The translations under genes were made by a program, and so were the position numbers. From Roseateles sp. (lineage in GTDB: Bacteria; Pseudomonadota; Gammaproteobacteria; Burkholderiales; Burkholderiaceae_C): a stretch of 64,000 nucleotides of DNA. Positions 52,098-61,047 of this stretch are shown piece after piece; position 1 is the stretch's first letter, and every line of letters begins with the position of its first letter. The stretch is from positions 1 to 64,000 of the forward strand of contig NZ_JAFAGT010000012.1 in the NCBI RefSeq assembly GCF_019237615.1, given 5' to 3'. The notes under the pieces are model-generated. The model was not told where the DNA came from and did no database searches. It saw only the letters and a list, made by a program, of their open reading frames with translations.

Positions 52098-53765
52098 TCA
52101 GCGGGCGTGGAACAGCAGTCTCTCGGCCAGCTCGCGTCGCGCCGGCGGTTGGGCAGGCAGGCGGTCCAGCATGGCAATGACGGGCTCGCAGGCGGTGCCG
52201 GCGCCGGGGCCGTCGGGCGTGTCGGCCCACAGCCGGGCCAGCATGCCCTGCGCGGTCGACCCCACCGAGCGAGCCAGCACCTCCATCTCGATGGCGCTGG
52301 GCGGCTTGGGCTGCCAGCGTGGCGGCGTGTCGCTGGCCGCGTCCAGCAGCCACTTGGTCTCGCGGACCTGCAGCTCCTGCGGCATCTGCTGGCGCGCGCC
52401 GAGGCGGCCGTCCAGCAGGTCGCGGCAGGCCGGCCGGGTGCCGGGCTGGGGCGGCGCGCGCAGCGCCTTCAGCTGATCGGCGACGATCTGCACATAGCGG
52501 CGGCGCAGCGCCGTGCTCGCGCCGTGGACCAGGCCGGGCATGCGCTCCGCCAGCGGCGCCAGTGCGGTGGCCTGCACATCCTCGTCGGCGGCGCCAGCCG
52601 CGCGGGCTGCCGACATGCGCCGGGCCACGGCGTCTATGGCGCCGGGCGCTCGCCTCTCGAGCGCCTCCCAGGCCGGGTGCAAGCGCAGCGCGTCGTCGTA
52701 GTCGGCCAGGGGCGCCGCGGCAGGTGGCAGCGGGATGGCCAGGGTCCGCGGCGAGGGCGCGATCAGCGCATAGGCCTGCAACTCGTCGCGTGATACGAAC
52801 CACATGCTGTTCGACGGGGTGCGCAGCGTCTTCTCGATCATGCTCTGCGGCAGGCCCAGCTCGCGGTAGGTCTTGGCCAACTGCTGGTTGGCCAGTTCCT
52901 CGAAGACCGGGTTGTAGGTGCCGGTCGAGGCGCGGTGGAAACCCAACTGCCCCTCCGGCGCCAGGTGGCGCGGGTTGCCGGCGAGGAAGACCAGCGTGCA
53001 GGCGCTGGCGCAGGTGCCCACGGCACGCGCCTCATGGCGGTGCTCCTTCAGCGCGCCGGCCATGCGCTCGGCCTCGCGCAGGCGGCCGCCGGGGGAGGAG
53101 AGCTCCACGCGCTTGAGACCGCGCGCCGCCTCGCTGTCCAGCAATGTGCGCAGGCGCTCGCCGTCGCCCATGCCGATGACGCCATCCAGGCGCAGGCTGC
53201 GACCATCGGCCGAGAAGCTGAAACTGGCCTGGCCTATGGGGTCGATGCCGCGCGCCATCTGCCAGAACTCGCCCAGGCCGGGCAGGAAGCCGAACAGCAC
53301 CGAGGCGGCCAGTTGCAGGCTGCCCACCACCAGGGTGATGCGGGCCAGCCAGCCCCACAACAGCGAGCCGTGGCGGTGCAGATAGGCCGTGGCGGAGCGC
53401 CAGGTGCCGACCAGGCACCAGACGTCCAGCGCCACCAGCAGCGGGAAGCCCAGCAGCAAGACGATGGCGCTGACCTGCAGCGAATCGCCCTTGACGCTGA
53501 TCCAGCTCATCAGGCCGGTCAGCAGCAGCGCCAGCGGCATGGCGACGAGGAAGTTGTTCAGCCAGTAGCTGCGCGGCAGGCTCTGCTCGCCGCGCCAATG
53601 GCTGGCGAAATAACTCGGCCTGTCCACCGGGGCGGCTCGCGGCGGGCGGCCCGGCCCGTGGCGCGGGCGATGCGAGGCCTGCTGCCAGGCCGCCTGAGCC
53701 TCCGGAGGGGGCGTGCGCGCGTCGGCCGCCGCAGACGTCGGGTCGATGTAGGGACGCTGGGTCAT
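52098..53765 (-). CDS. Membrane protein with a ClpP/crotonase-fold serine protease-like domain
   Basis: The protein has 555 residues. After a Pro-rich cytoplasmic N-terminus come three hydrophobic helices (about 68-90, 97-119 and 142-163). A ClpP-like domain follows: VELSSPGGRLREAERMA (oxyanion SPGG about 224-227), AVGTCASACTLVFLAG (candidate nucleophile Ser254) and LGFHRAS (candidate His277). The C-terminal about 200 residues are helical and unrecognised. It may be a membrane-bound peptidase facing the periplasm. Its substrate and its link to the downstream exported protein are unknown. Confidence 0.65.
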   Translation of the reverse strand: MTQRPYIDPTSAAADARTPPPEAQAAWQQASHRPRHGPGRPPRAAPVDRPSYFASHWRGEQSLPRSYWLNNFLVAMPLALLLTGLMSWISVKGDSLQVSAIVLLLGFPLLVALDVWCLVGTWRSATAYLHRHGSLLWGWLARITLVVGSLQLAASVLFGFLPGLGEFWQMARGIDPIGQASFSFSADGRSLRLDGVIGMGDGERLRTLLDSEAARGLKRVELSSPGGRLREAERMAGALKEHRHEARAVGTCASACTLVFLAGNPRHLAPEGQLGFHRASTGTYNPVFEELANQQLAKTYRELGLPQSMIEKTLRTPSNSMWFVSRDELQAYALIAPSPRTLAIPLPPAAAPLADYDDALRLHPAWEALERRAPGAIDAVARRMSAARAAGAADEDVQATALAPLAERMPGLVHGASTALRRRYVQIVADQLKALRAPPQPGTRPACRDLLDGRLGARQQMPQELQVRETKWLLDAASDTPPRWQPKPPSAIEMEVLARSVGSTAQGMLARLWADTPDGPGAGTACEPVIAMLDRLPAQPPARRELAERLLFHAR

Positions 53766-53775
53766 CAGGGGCCGT

Positions 53776-53814
53776 CAAAAAAGGAAATGCCGCCCGGCGG
53801 GCACCGGGCGGCAT
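53776..53814 (-). terminator. Rho-independent terminator after the POT transporter gene
   Basis: On the minus strand ATGCCGCCCG (complement of 53805-53814) pairs with CGGGCGGCAT (complement of 53787-53796) around an eight-base loop, followed by TTTCCTTTTTT (53777-53787 complement). It ends transcription of the peptide transporter gene, whose stop is at 53890, and isolates the ClpP-fold gene, which starts only 11 bases further on. Confidence 0.8.
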
Positions 53815-53889
53815 CGTAGAGCGTAGCGGGCGGCCCCATGCGGCGGGCGGCGCGGGTAATTTCACCCAGGCCGCCGCCGCGGGCGGGCG

Positions 53890-55440
53890 TCAGCCGCGGT
53901 AGTTGTTCTGCATCGGATAGCGCCGCGCCACCAGCGCGAACAGCAGTGCGGCCAGCAGTGCGAAGCCGGCGAAGAAGAACATCAGGCAGGCCGTCTCGCT
54001 GTAGCCGGTGGAATGGATGGCCTGCAGCGCCGCCGGGCTCTTGATGCTGACGTTGGACAGCAGCACCCAGAGGTTGCCCACCGTCACCGACAGGCTCCAG
54101 AAGCTCATGATGGTGCCTTTCATGGACAGCGGGGCCTGGCTGTAGGCGAACTCCAGGCCGGTGGCCGAGACCAGCACCTCGCCCAGCGTCAGCAGCGCAT
54201 AGGGCAGCATCTGCCAGACGATGCTGACGGTGGCGCCCTCGTCCAGCCACAGCTGCAGCACGCCGGCCACGATCCAGGCCGCGCCGGCCAGCGCGATGCC
54301 CGCGCCCATGCGGCGCAGCGCCGTCACCTTCAGGCCCATGCGTGCCAGCGTCGGGTAGAGCACCATGTTGTTGAAGGGGATGAGGATCATCACCAGCGCC
54401 GGATTCAGTGCCTGCATCATGGAAGACTGGAACCACTCGGGCTTGGCCATCTGGTCGGCCTGCAGCACCCAGGTGGAGGCCTTCTGGTCGAACAGAGACC
54501 AGAACGGCGTGACCAGCGCGAACAGCACCAGCACGCGCAGCACGGCGCGTGCGCCGTCCACGGCCTCGTCGGAGTGGATGCCGCGCGCGCGCTCCAGCTG
54601 CAGCGCGGCGCCCGCGCCACCGAAGCCCATCACCAGAACCAGCGCCAGGCAGACCGCGGCGACAAAGCCCAGGCCGCCCATCTGGCTCAGGCTGTAGGCC
54701 GCACCGACCAGGCCCAGCGCCGCGACGCCCAGCCCCAGGCTGCCGCCCTTCAGCGCCGTCCACACCACCTTCAGGAAGCTGTGTGGGTTGGCGCCGCGGG
54801 CCGGCTGGTGCACATACTTCTTGCGGCCGCTCCACAGGATCAGCGTGGCCAGGCCCATCAGCACGCCGGGCAGGCCGAAGGCCACGCCGGCGCCGAAGGT
54901 CTTGAGGATGACGGGCATCAGCAGCGACGCGAAGAACGAGCCGAAGTTGATGATCCAGTAGAACGCGTCATAGACCTTCTGCGCCAGCGAGCGGTTGCCC
55001 TTGTCGAACTGGTCGCCGACGAAGCTGCTGACCAGCGGCTTGATGCCGCCCGAGCCCAGCGAGATCAGGAACAGGCCGAAGTAGAACCCGCGGATGTTGT
55101 TCTCGAAGAATGCCAGGCAGGCGTGGCCTGCGCAGTAGACGAGGCTGAGCCAGAAGATGGTGGGGTACTTGCCGAAGAAGCGGTCGGCCAGCCAGCCGCC
55201 CAGCAGCGGGAAGAAGTAGACGCCGATGACGAAGGTGTGGAACACCTCCTTGGCCTCGGCCTTGCGCATCTCCTCGGGGATGGCCAGCAGCAGGCTGGTC
55301 ATCATGAACACCGTCAGGATGTTGCGCATGCCGTAGAAGCTGAAGCGCTCGCACCCCTCGTTGCCGATGATGTAGGGGATCTGCGGCGGCATCTTGGCCG
55401 GCGCCGTGTTCGCGTGGGGGTTCGCGGTAGTCGTGGTCAT
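53890..55440 (-). CDS. Proton-dependent oligopeptide transporter (POT/PTR2 family)
   Basis: The protein has 516 residues with about 12-14 transmembrane helices. The POT signature is clear: IIGNEGCERFSFYGMRNILTVFM (ExxERFxYYG-type motif in helix 1), GGWLADRFFGKYPT, and FYWIINFGSFFASL. GTIMSFWSLSVTVGNL matches a late conserved helix. It imports di- and tripeptides with protons. ATG 55440 has GAGG seven bases upstream; a longer frame to 55470 runs into the rne terminator. The 80-base upstream gap is filled by that terminator. Confidence 0.92.
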   Translation of the reverse strand: MTTTTANPHANTAPAKMPPQIPYIIGNEGCERFSFYGMRNILTVFMMTSLLLAIPEEMRKAEAKEVFHTFVIGVYFFPLLGGWLADRFFGKYPTIFWLSLVYCAGHACLAFFENNIRGFYFGLFLISLGSGGIKPLVSSFVGDQFDKGNRSLAQKVYDAFYWIINFGSFFASLLMPVILKTFGAGVAFGLPGVLMGLATLILWSGRKKYVHQPARGANPHSFLKVVWTALKGGSLGLGVAALGLVGAAYSLSQMGGLGFVAAVCLALVLVMGFGGAGAALQLERARGIHSDEAVDGARAVLRVLVLFALVTPFWSLFDQKASTWVLQADQMAKPEWFQSSMMQALNPALVMILIPFNNMVLYPTLARMGLKVTALRRMGAGIALAGAAWIVAGVLQLWLDEGATVSIVWQMLPYALLTLGEVLVSATGLEFAYSQAPLSMKGTIMSFWSLSVTVGNLWVLLSNVSIKSPAALQAIHSTGYSETACLMFFFAGFALLAALLFALVARRYPMQNNYRG

Positions 55441-55460
55441 GGAAGGCCTCGGTGAAGCTC

Positions 55461-55497
55461 GACAAAGCAAAACGCCGCCGGCTTGTGGCCGGCGGCG
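55461..55497 (-). terminator. Rho-independent terminator after rne
   Basis: On the minus strand GCCGCCGGC and GCCGGCGGC (complement of 55488-55496 and 55474-55482) form a nine-pair GC stem with a five-base loop, followed by the T-rich GTTTTGCTTTG. It lies 24 bases after the rne stop codon, inside the short gap before the peptide transporter gene, so that gene needs its own promoter or readthrough. Confidence 0.8.
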
Positions 55498-55520
55498 CTC
55501 TAGGGGTCAACCCTGAGGGG

Positions 55521-58400
55521 TCATGCCTCGAAGGGCAGCTTGACCTGGCTCAGATCCTTGCGGGTCTCGACGAGCACCAGCGGGCCCTCGTCGACGACGA
55601 CGACCGGCGCCGGCTCGCGGCCCAGCGCGGCCGGCGCAGGCTCGGCGGCGATGGCGGCCTGGGCGGCGGCGATCTTGCCGGCGTCCGAGTTGACCCATTG
55701 CAGACCGGCGCCTGCGGCGATGGCCTGCAGCTCGTTCATCGGCAGCTTGAAGGCTTCGGCGACGGGGGCGGGAGCCTGGACCGGCGCGGGCGCCGCGACC
55801 ACGGGTGCCGAGGCCGGCGCGGCGGCAATGGCCTCCTCGATCAGCGAGCTCTGCACCGGGGCGGCGGGCGCGGCCGGTTCGGCGGCTGCGGTCTCGTGGG
55901 CGACCGGGGTGTCCTGTCCATCGACGGCGCCTTCCTCGCGGCGGTTGCGATTGCGGTTGCGGCCACCGCGACGGCGGTTTTCGCGGCCATGGCCTTCGCC
56001 GGTGTCATCGCTCTCGACCACCGGCGTGGCGTCAGCCGCGGCGGCTTCGGCCGGCGTGTCCGTGCCGGCTTCGACGGCGCCCTCGGTGCCGGCCGCACCG
56101 GCCTGCTCCTCACGGTCACGACCTCCACGGCGGCGGCGACGGCCGCGGCCCTGGCGCTCTTCGCCGGCCGGCGTGTCGCCGGTCGGAGGCAGGGCGGCTT
56201 CGGCCTGGCTGTCAATGAAGGCGGGCGGCGCATCGTGGACCGCGGTCAGGTCCTCGCTCAGCGGCGCGGTCGCCGGCAGGGCGGCCTCGACCGGCGGGCG
56301 CTCCTGGCGTTCCTGGCGCTCGCCACGCGGGCGGCGCTCCTGGCGCTCCTGGCGCTCGCTGCGTTCGCCACGCTCGGGGCGTTGCTGCTGTTCGGGCTTG
56401 TCGCCGCCTTCGGCACGCTTGTTGTTGCGGTCGGTGCGTTCGCCACGCTCGCTGCGGGCCTCCTGCGGCTTGCCGTCACGGCGGCCACCGCGTTCGCCAC
56501 GCTCACCACGCTCACCACGTTCGCCACGTTCGCCACGTTCGCCACGTTCGCCACGGCGGCCATCGCGGCCACCGTCGCGGCGGCCGTCACGGCCGCCTTC
56601 GCGCTTGGGCTTGTCGGTGGCGGCGGGGGCGGGCGCCTCCACGGTCGGCACGGGGGCCGGGGCCGAGTCGCCACCGCCGAAGAAGCTGATCAGGCGGCTG
56701 AAGAAGCCCTTGGCGGCCGGTGCGGGTGTGGCCGCCACGGGCGCGGGGGCCGGTGCCGCGACGGGCGCAGGCGCCGGTGCGGCGACGGGCGCGGGCTGCT
56801 CGGGCAGGATGCCCTTGATGACGGGCTCCTGCTTGTTCTTCTTCTCGATGTCGCCGCGGCGGGTGATGCCCACCTCGTCCTGCGGCTCCTCGATCATCGT
56901 GTAGCTGGCCTGCAGGTTCTCCAGGCGCGGATCGTCATGGCGCAGGCGCTCCAGCTTGTAGTTGGGCGTCTCGAGGTGCTTGTTGGGCACCAGCAGCACG
57001 GTGACGCGCTGCTTCAGTTCGATCTTGGTGATCTCGGTGCGCTTCTCGTTCAGCAGGAACGAGGTCACCTCCACCGGCACCTGCACATGCACGGCGGCGG
57101 TGTTGTCCTTCATGGCCTCTTCCTGGACCATGCGCAGGATCTGCAGCGCCGACGACTCGGTGTCGCGGATGTGGCCGGTGCCGTTGCAGCGCGGGCAGGT
57201 GATGTGGTTGCCTTCGCTCAGCGCCGGGCGCAGGCGCTGGCGGCTCATTTCCAGCAGGCCGAACTTGCTGATCGAGGCGAACTGAACGCGTGCGCGGTCG
57301 TTGCGCAGCGCGTCGCGCAGGCGCTGTTCCACGTCACGGCGGTTCTTGCTCTCCTCCATGTCGATGAAGTCGACGACGATCAGGCCGCCCAGGTCGCGCA
57401 GCCGCATCTGGCGGGCGATCTCGTCGGCCGCTTCGAGGTTGGTGCGGGTGGCGGTCTCCTCGATGTCGCCGCCGCGGGTGGCGCGGGCCGAGTTGACGTC
57501 GACGGAGACGAGGGCTTCCGTGTGGTCGATGACGATGGCGCCGCCCGAGGGCAGGTTCACCGTGCGGCTGTGGGCCGTCTCGATCTGGTGCTCGATCTGG
57601 AAGCGGCTGAACAGCGGCGCGTCGTCACGGTAGCGCTTCACGCGATGGCCCTGGTCGGGCATCACGTGGTTCATGAACTGGTGGGCCTGCTCGAACAGGT
57701 CGTCGGTGTCGATCAGGATCTCGCCGATGTCGGCGGTGAAGTAGTCGCGGATCGCGCGGATGACGAGGCTGCTCTCCTGGTAGATCAGGAAGGCGCCCTT
57801 GCCGCCCTTGGACGCGTCATCGATCGCGGTCCAGAGCTTGAGCATGTAGTTGAGGTCCCACTGCAGCTCGGCGGCGGAACGGCCGATGCCGGCGGTGCGG
57901 GCGATCAGGCTCATGCCCTTGGGGTACTCGAGCTGGTCGAGGTTCTCCTTCAGCTCCTCGCGGTCCTCGCCCTCGATGCGGCGGCTCACGCCACCGCCGC
58001 GCGGGTTGTTGGGCATCAGCACCAGGTAGCGGCCGGCCAGCGAGATGAAGGTGGTCAGCGCCGCACCCTTGTTGCCGCGCTCTTCCTTCTCGACCTGGAC
58101 CAGCAGCTCCTGGCCTTCCTTGATCGCGTCCTTGATCGTCGCGTTCTTGACGTCCGCGCCTTCGCGGAAGAACTGGCGCGAGATTTCCTTGAACGGCAGG
58201 AAGCCGTGGCGGTCCTCGCCGTAGTCGACGAAGCAGGCCTCGAGCGAGGGCTCGACCCGCGTCACGACGGCCTTGTAGATGTTGCCCTTGCGCTGTTCGC
58301 GGCCTTCGATTTCGGTCTCGAAGTCCAGCAGCTTCTGGCCGTCGACGATCGCGAGGCGCCGCTCTTCCGGCTGCGTCGCATTGATCAGCATGCGTTTCAT
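55521..58400 (-). CDS. rne: Ribonuclease E
   Basis: The protein has 959 residues. The catalytic half opens [19 protein letters not shown] with an S1 domain ([20 protein letters not shown]). The metal Asp residues are in [13 protein letters not shown] and [11 protein letters not shown], and the zinc-link Cys pair is in [10 protein letters not shown]. The C-terminal half is disordered: Ala/Pro repeats, then long Arg/Glu-rich tracts ([11 protein letters not shown]), as expected for the RNA-binding and degradosome scaffold region. It starts mRNA decay and processes rRNA. A GAGGAG seven bases before ATG 58400 fixes the start; a frame extends 22 codons further without a ribosome site. Confidence 0.96.
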   Translation of the reverse strand: MKRMLINATQPEERRLAIVDGQKLLDFETEIEGREQRKGNIYKAVVTRVEPSLEACFVDYGEDRHGFLPFKEISRQFFREGADVKNATIKDAIKEGQELLVQVEKEERGNKGAALTTFISLAGRYLVLMPNNPRGGGVSRRIEGEDREELKENLDQLEYPKGMSLIARTAGIGRSAAELQWDLNYMLKLWTAIDDASKGGKGAFLIYQESSLVIRAIRDYFTADIGEILIDTDDLFEQAHQFMNHVMPDQGHRVKRYRDDAPLFSRFQIEHQIETAHSRTVNLPSGGAIVIDHTEALVSVDVNSARATRGGDIEETATRTNLEAADEIARQMRLRDLGGLIVVDFIDMEESKNRRDVEQRLRDALRNDRARVQFASISKFGLLEMSRQRLRPALSEGNHITCPRCNGTGHIRDTESSALQILRMVQEEAMKDNTAAVHVQVPVEVTSFLLNEKRTEITKIELKQRVTVLLVPNKHLETPNYKLERLRHDDPRLENLQASYTMIEEPQDEVGITRRGDIEKKNKQEPVIKGILPEQPAPVAAPAPAPVAAPAPAPVAATPAPAAKGFFSRLISFFGGGDSAPAPVPTVEAPAPAATDKPKREGGRDGRRDGGRDGRRGERGERGERGERGERGERGERGGRRDGKPQEARSERGERTDRNNKRAEGGDKPEQQQRPERGERSERQERQERRPRGERQERQERPPVEAALPATAPLSEDLTAVHDAPPAFIDSQAEAALPPTGDTPAGEERQGRGRRRRRGGRDREEQAGAAGTEGAVEAGTDTPAEAAAADATPVVESDDTGEGHGRENRRRGGRNRNRNRREEGAVDGQDTPVAHETAAAEPAAPAAPVQSSLIEEAIAAAPASAPVVAAPAPVQAPAPVAEAFKLPMNELQAIAAGAGLQWVNSDAGKIAAAQAAIAAEPAPAALGREPAPVVVVDEGPLVLVETRKDLSQVKLPFEA
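56491..56554 (-). repeat. 9-bp tandem repeats in rne (RGE tripeptide array)
   Basis: About seven tandem copies of a 9-base unit, TTCGCCACG with variant CTCACCACG on the plus strand, encode the Arg-Gly-Glu array in RNase E. A related but looser array (unit near CTCCTGGCG) lies at about 56290-56360. The units keep the frame, so copy number can change without destroying the protein. Confidence 0.8.
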
Positions 58401-59012
58401 GTCATCACTCCTCGCGCGCCCCGTGCGGAGACGCGCCACGTCATGCCACCCGCAGGTGGCGTTCAAGACGCACGAGCGACAGCGTGGAACCGTGGAAGGA
58501 GTGCCCTGGACCGCTCGGGTTTCTGACGGGGGTCAGACGCCGGGCGGCGTTGGCGCATGCGACCGGGCGGTCATGGCACGGCGGAGTCCAGCCTCGACCC
58601 AGCCGCGCGTGAACGCGAACGCGCCGGGCCAGGCGACCACCGCAGCTTCTGGCTGGGGTCGCGCGGCGGGGCGCAGCGGGTGGGGGAGGAAAGGGCTCAT
58701 CCGCGAAGGACTGCTGGACGCTGGCGCAAGCCTTTGCGGTCCGGTCGTTGGATCGGACCACGCGCGCTCACGCCGTGAAAACCTTGTTTGGCAGCCGGCG
58801 CTCTTCTCGTTTCTGGACTTTTGAAGAGGAGCCGGTGGGTTCCGGGTGTCATCGCTCTGCCGCACCCTGTTGCCGACCGCCGTTTCACTTGGGGAAACCG
58901 CCTGCCGACCGCAAGATGCGTTGCATCGCCTGGTTGTGGCCAGGGGGCTAGCCCCACCGGCCCCGCATTGCCGCCGCTAAAATCAAAAAAATCAAACACT
59001 TACGGCAGCAAC
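58401..59012. promoter_or_regulatory. Divergent rne/rluC intergenic region with rne leader hairpins
   Basis: The 612-base gap between divergent rne and rluC contains no credible gene. On the rne side two perfect hairpins occur: CCACC/GGTGG (58446-58459) and TCTGAC/GTCAGA (58522-58537). They suggest a long structured rne leader, comparable in idea to the autoregulatory rne 5' UTR of E. coli. On the rluC side GCTAAAATC (TAAAAT at 58978-58983) is a possible -10 with start near 58990. The palindrome GGGGCTAGCCCC is at 58944-58955. Confidence 0.45.
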
Positions 59013-60011
59013 GTGGTGAAAAGGATTATAGGGGCAGGCCCTGAGGCCCCCGCCACGGCGTTGACATCCGCTGTGGGTACGGACAAACCCTCGGTTCGGC
59101 GCGTCGTCGTGGACGATGGATCGGCTGGCCAACGCCTGGACAACTTCCTGTTGCGCGAGCTCAAGGGCGTGCCCAAGACCCATGTCTACCGGCTCATCCG
59201 CTCGGGCGAGGTGCGCGTCAACAAGGGGCGGGCGCAGGCCGACACGCGCGTCGAGCTGGGTGACGAGGTGCGCATCCCGCCGGTGCGCCTGCCCGAGAAG
59301 GCGGCCGCGCCCGAGGTGCCGGCGCGCGAGTTCCCGGTCGTCTTCGAGGACGAGCATCTGCTGGTCATCGACAAGCCGGCCGGCGTTGCCGTGCATGGCG
59401 GTTCGGGCGTCAGCTACGGCGTCATCGAGGCACTGCGCCGCGCGCGCCCGACGGCCAAGTTCCTGGAGCTGGTGCACCGGCTGGACAAGGAGACCTCGGG
59501 TCTCCTGATGATCGCCAAGAAGCGCAGCGCGCTCGTCAACCTGCAGGACCAGTTGCGCGACCGCGAGACCGGCAAGACCTATGCCGCGCTGGTGTGGGGC
59601 GACTGGCCCGACAAGCTCAAGGTCGTCGACGTGCCCCTCGTGAAGTTCGTCGGCAGCGACGGCGAGCGCTGGGTGAGGCCCGGCAAGCCGGACGAGGCGC
59701 AGGCCAAGCGCTCCATCAGCCTCGTCAAGGTCGCTCAACGGACGCCGCGCTTCAGCCTGCTGGATGTGACCATCAAGACCGGCCGCACGCACCAGATCCG
59801 CGTCCACCTGCAGCAGGCCGGCCACCCCATCGTGGGCGACCCCAAGTACGGCGACTTCGAGCGCAACCGCGAGCTGGCGCGCGGCGCGCTGAAGTTCGAC
59901 CGCATGTTCCTGCACGCCCGCCGGCTGCGCTTCACCCATCCGGCCACCGGGGCCGAGATGACGCTGGAAGCGCCGCTGCCGCCGGACTGTGCGAAGCTGA
60001 TGAACCCATGA
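59013..60011 (+). CDS. rluC: 23S rRNA pseudouridine synthase RluC
   Basis: The protein has 332 residues. The N-terminal S4 RNA-binding domain has GQRLDNFLLRELKGVPKTHVYR and RSGEVRVNKGR. The RluA-family catalytic loop is LVHRLDKETSGLLMIAK with catalytic Asp, and the later GRTHQIRVHLQQAGHPIVGD motif is present. RluC modifies 23S rRNA positions 955, 2504 and 2580 in E. coli. No ATG is available near the conserved start. GTG 59013 or 59016 is used, without a clear ribosome site. It is divergent from rne, as in many proteobacteria. Confidence 0.92.
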   Translation: MVKRIIGAGPEAPATALTSAVGTDKPSVRRVVVDDGSAGQRLDNFLLRELKGVPKTHVYRLIRSGEVRVNKGRAQADTRVELGDEVRIPPVRLPEKAAAPEVPAREFPVVFEDEHLLVIDKPAGVAVHGGSGVSYGVIEALRRARPTAKFLELVHRLDKETSGLLMIAKKRSALVNLQDQLRDRETGKTYAALVWGDWPDKLKVVDVPLVKFVGSDGERWVRPGKPDEAQAKRSISLVKVAQRTPRFSLLDVTIKTGRTHQIRVHLQQAGHPIVGDPKYGDFERNRELARGALKFDRMFLHARRLRFTHPATGAEMTLEAPLPPDCAKLMNP

Positions 60012-60667
60012 GACCCCAACGCTTTGACCTGATCGCCTTCGACTGGGATGGCACCCTGTTCGATTCCACCGCCCTGATCGCGCGCTGCATCCAGCGCGCG
60101 GCCGTCGACATCGGCGAACCCGAGCCCGAGTTCGAGCGCGCCAAGTACGTCATTGGCCTGGGCCTGCGCGACGCGCTGGAGCATGTGGTGCCGGGTCTGT
60201 CGCACGACCGCTACGGCGAGCTGGGCCTGCACTATCGCCACCACTACCTGGGTTCCGAGCACGAGGTGTCGCTGTTCGACGGCAGCCTGGAGATGCTGAA
60301 GGCCTTGAAGGCGCGCCACCACTGGCTGGCCGTCGCCACCGGCAAGAACCGCGTGGGCCTGGACCGCGTGCTGGCCCATGCCGAGCTGACGAGCATGTTC
60401 GACGGCAGCCGTACGGCCGACGAGACGCGTTCCAAGCCGCACCCGCAGATGCTGCTGGAGCTGATGCGCGAGTTCGGTACCGAGCCCGAGCGCACGCTGA
60501 TGGTCGGTGACACCACGCATGACCTGCTGCTGGCGGCCAATGCCGGCGTGGCGAGCGTGGGTGTCAGCTTCGGCGCGCATGACCCCGAGACCTTTGCCGA
60601 GCACGGACCGCTGTTCGTCGCGCATTCCACGCGCGAACTGCACGACTGGCTGATCCAGCATGCCTGA
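60008..60667 (+). CDS. HAD-family hydrolase, Gph-like phosphatase
   Basis: The protein has 219 residues. HAD motif I is AFDWDGTLFDS with nucleophile Asp, motif II the VATGKNR region, motif III Lys in RSKPHPQ, and motif IV GDTTHDLLLAANAG. The cap domain is small and helical, as in phosphoglycolate phosphatase-like enzymes. The natural substrate is unknown. ATG 60008 overlaps the rluC stop, and its stop overlaps the Rieske gene start by eight bases. Confidence 0.88.
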   Translation: MRPQRFDLIAFDWDGTLFDSTALIARCIQRAAVDIGEPEPEFERAKYVIGLGLRDALEHVVPGLSHDRYGELGLHYRHHYLGSEHEVSLFDGSLEMLKALKARHHWLAVATGKNRVGLDRVLAHAELTSMFDGSRTADETRSKPHPQMLLELMREFGTEPERTLMVGDTTHDLLLAANAGVASVGVSFGAHDPETFAEHGPLFVAHSTRELHDWLIQHA

Positions 60668-61046
60668 GCACGATGCCTCGCCGCCGCAGCGCCTGTGCGC
60701 GTCGACCGAGTTGCAGGAGCGCGGCAAGGCCGTCGGCTTCGACGTCATCCAGTGGCGCGAGCCGGTGCGCGCCTTCGCGCTGCGCTTCGACGGCCAGGCC
60801 GTGGCCTATCTGAACCGCTGCGCCCATGTGCCTACCGAGATGGACTGGCAGGAGGGCGAGTTCCTCGACCGCGACAAGCGCTACATCATGTGCAGCATCC
60901 ATGGCGCGGTCTACGACCCCCTGACCGGCCAGTGCCTGATGGGCCCCTGCACCCGTGGGCGGCTGACGAAGATAGAACTGACTGAACGCGACGGTCAGGT
61001 GTATTGGCACCCGACGCGCGACACCCAACCCGCCTTCGAAGGTTGA
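60660..61046 (+). CDS. Rieske [2Fe-2S] ferredoxin-like protein
   Basis: The protein has 128 residues. Cluster ligands are visible: Cys-x-His in RCAHVPTEMDW and Cys-x-x-His in MCSIHGAVYDP. It ends in a short C-terminal strand region. It is small and soluble, so it is an electron-transfer or small-subunit type rather than a full oxygenase. The place between the HAD phosphatase and sppA is common in Burkholderiales, but its partner is not known. Confidence 0.9.
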   Translation: MPEHDASPPQRLCASTELQERGKAVGFDVIQWREPVRAFALRFDGQAVAYLNRCAHVPTEMDWQEGEFLDRDKRYIMCSIHGAVYDPLTGQCLMGPCTRGRLTKIELTERDGQVYWHPTRDTQPAFEG

Positions 61047-61047
61047 C

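Noticed and set aside
56491..56554. Short regular repeats as a CRISPR array
   Set aside because: Units are 9 bases, contiguous without spacers, and in frame inside rne.
55452..58526. A 1024-codon open frame on the plus strand opposite rne
   Set aside because: It mirrors the third-codon GC bias of rne, is extremely rich in Ala/Val/Leu/Gly/Asp without domain motifs, and rne is certain on the other strand.
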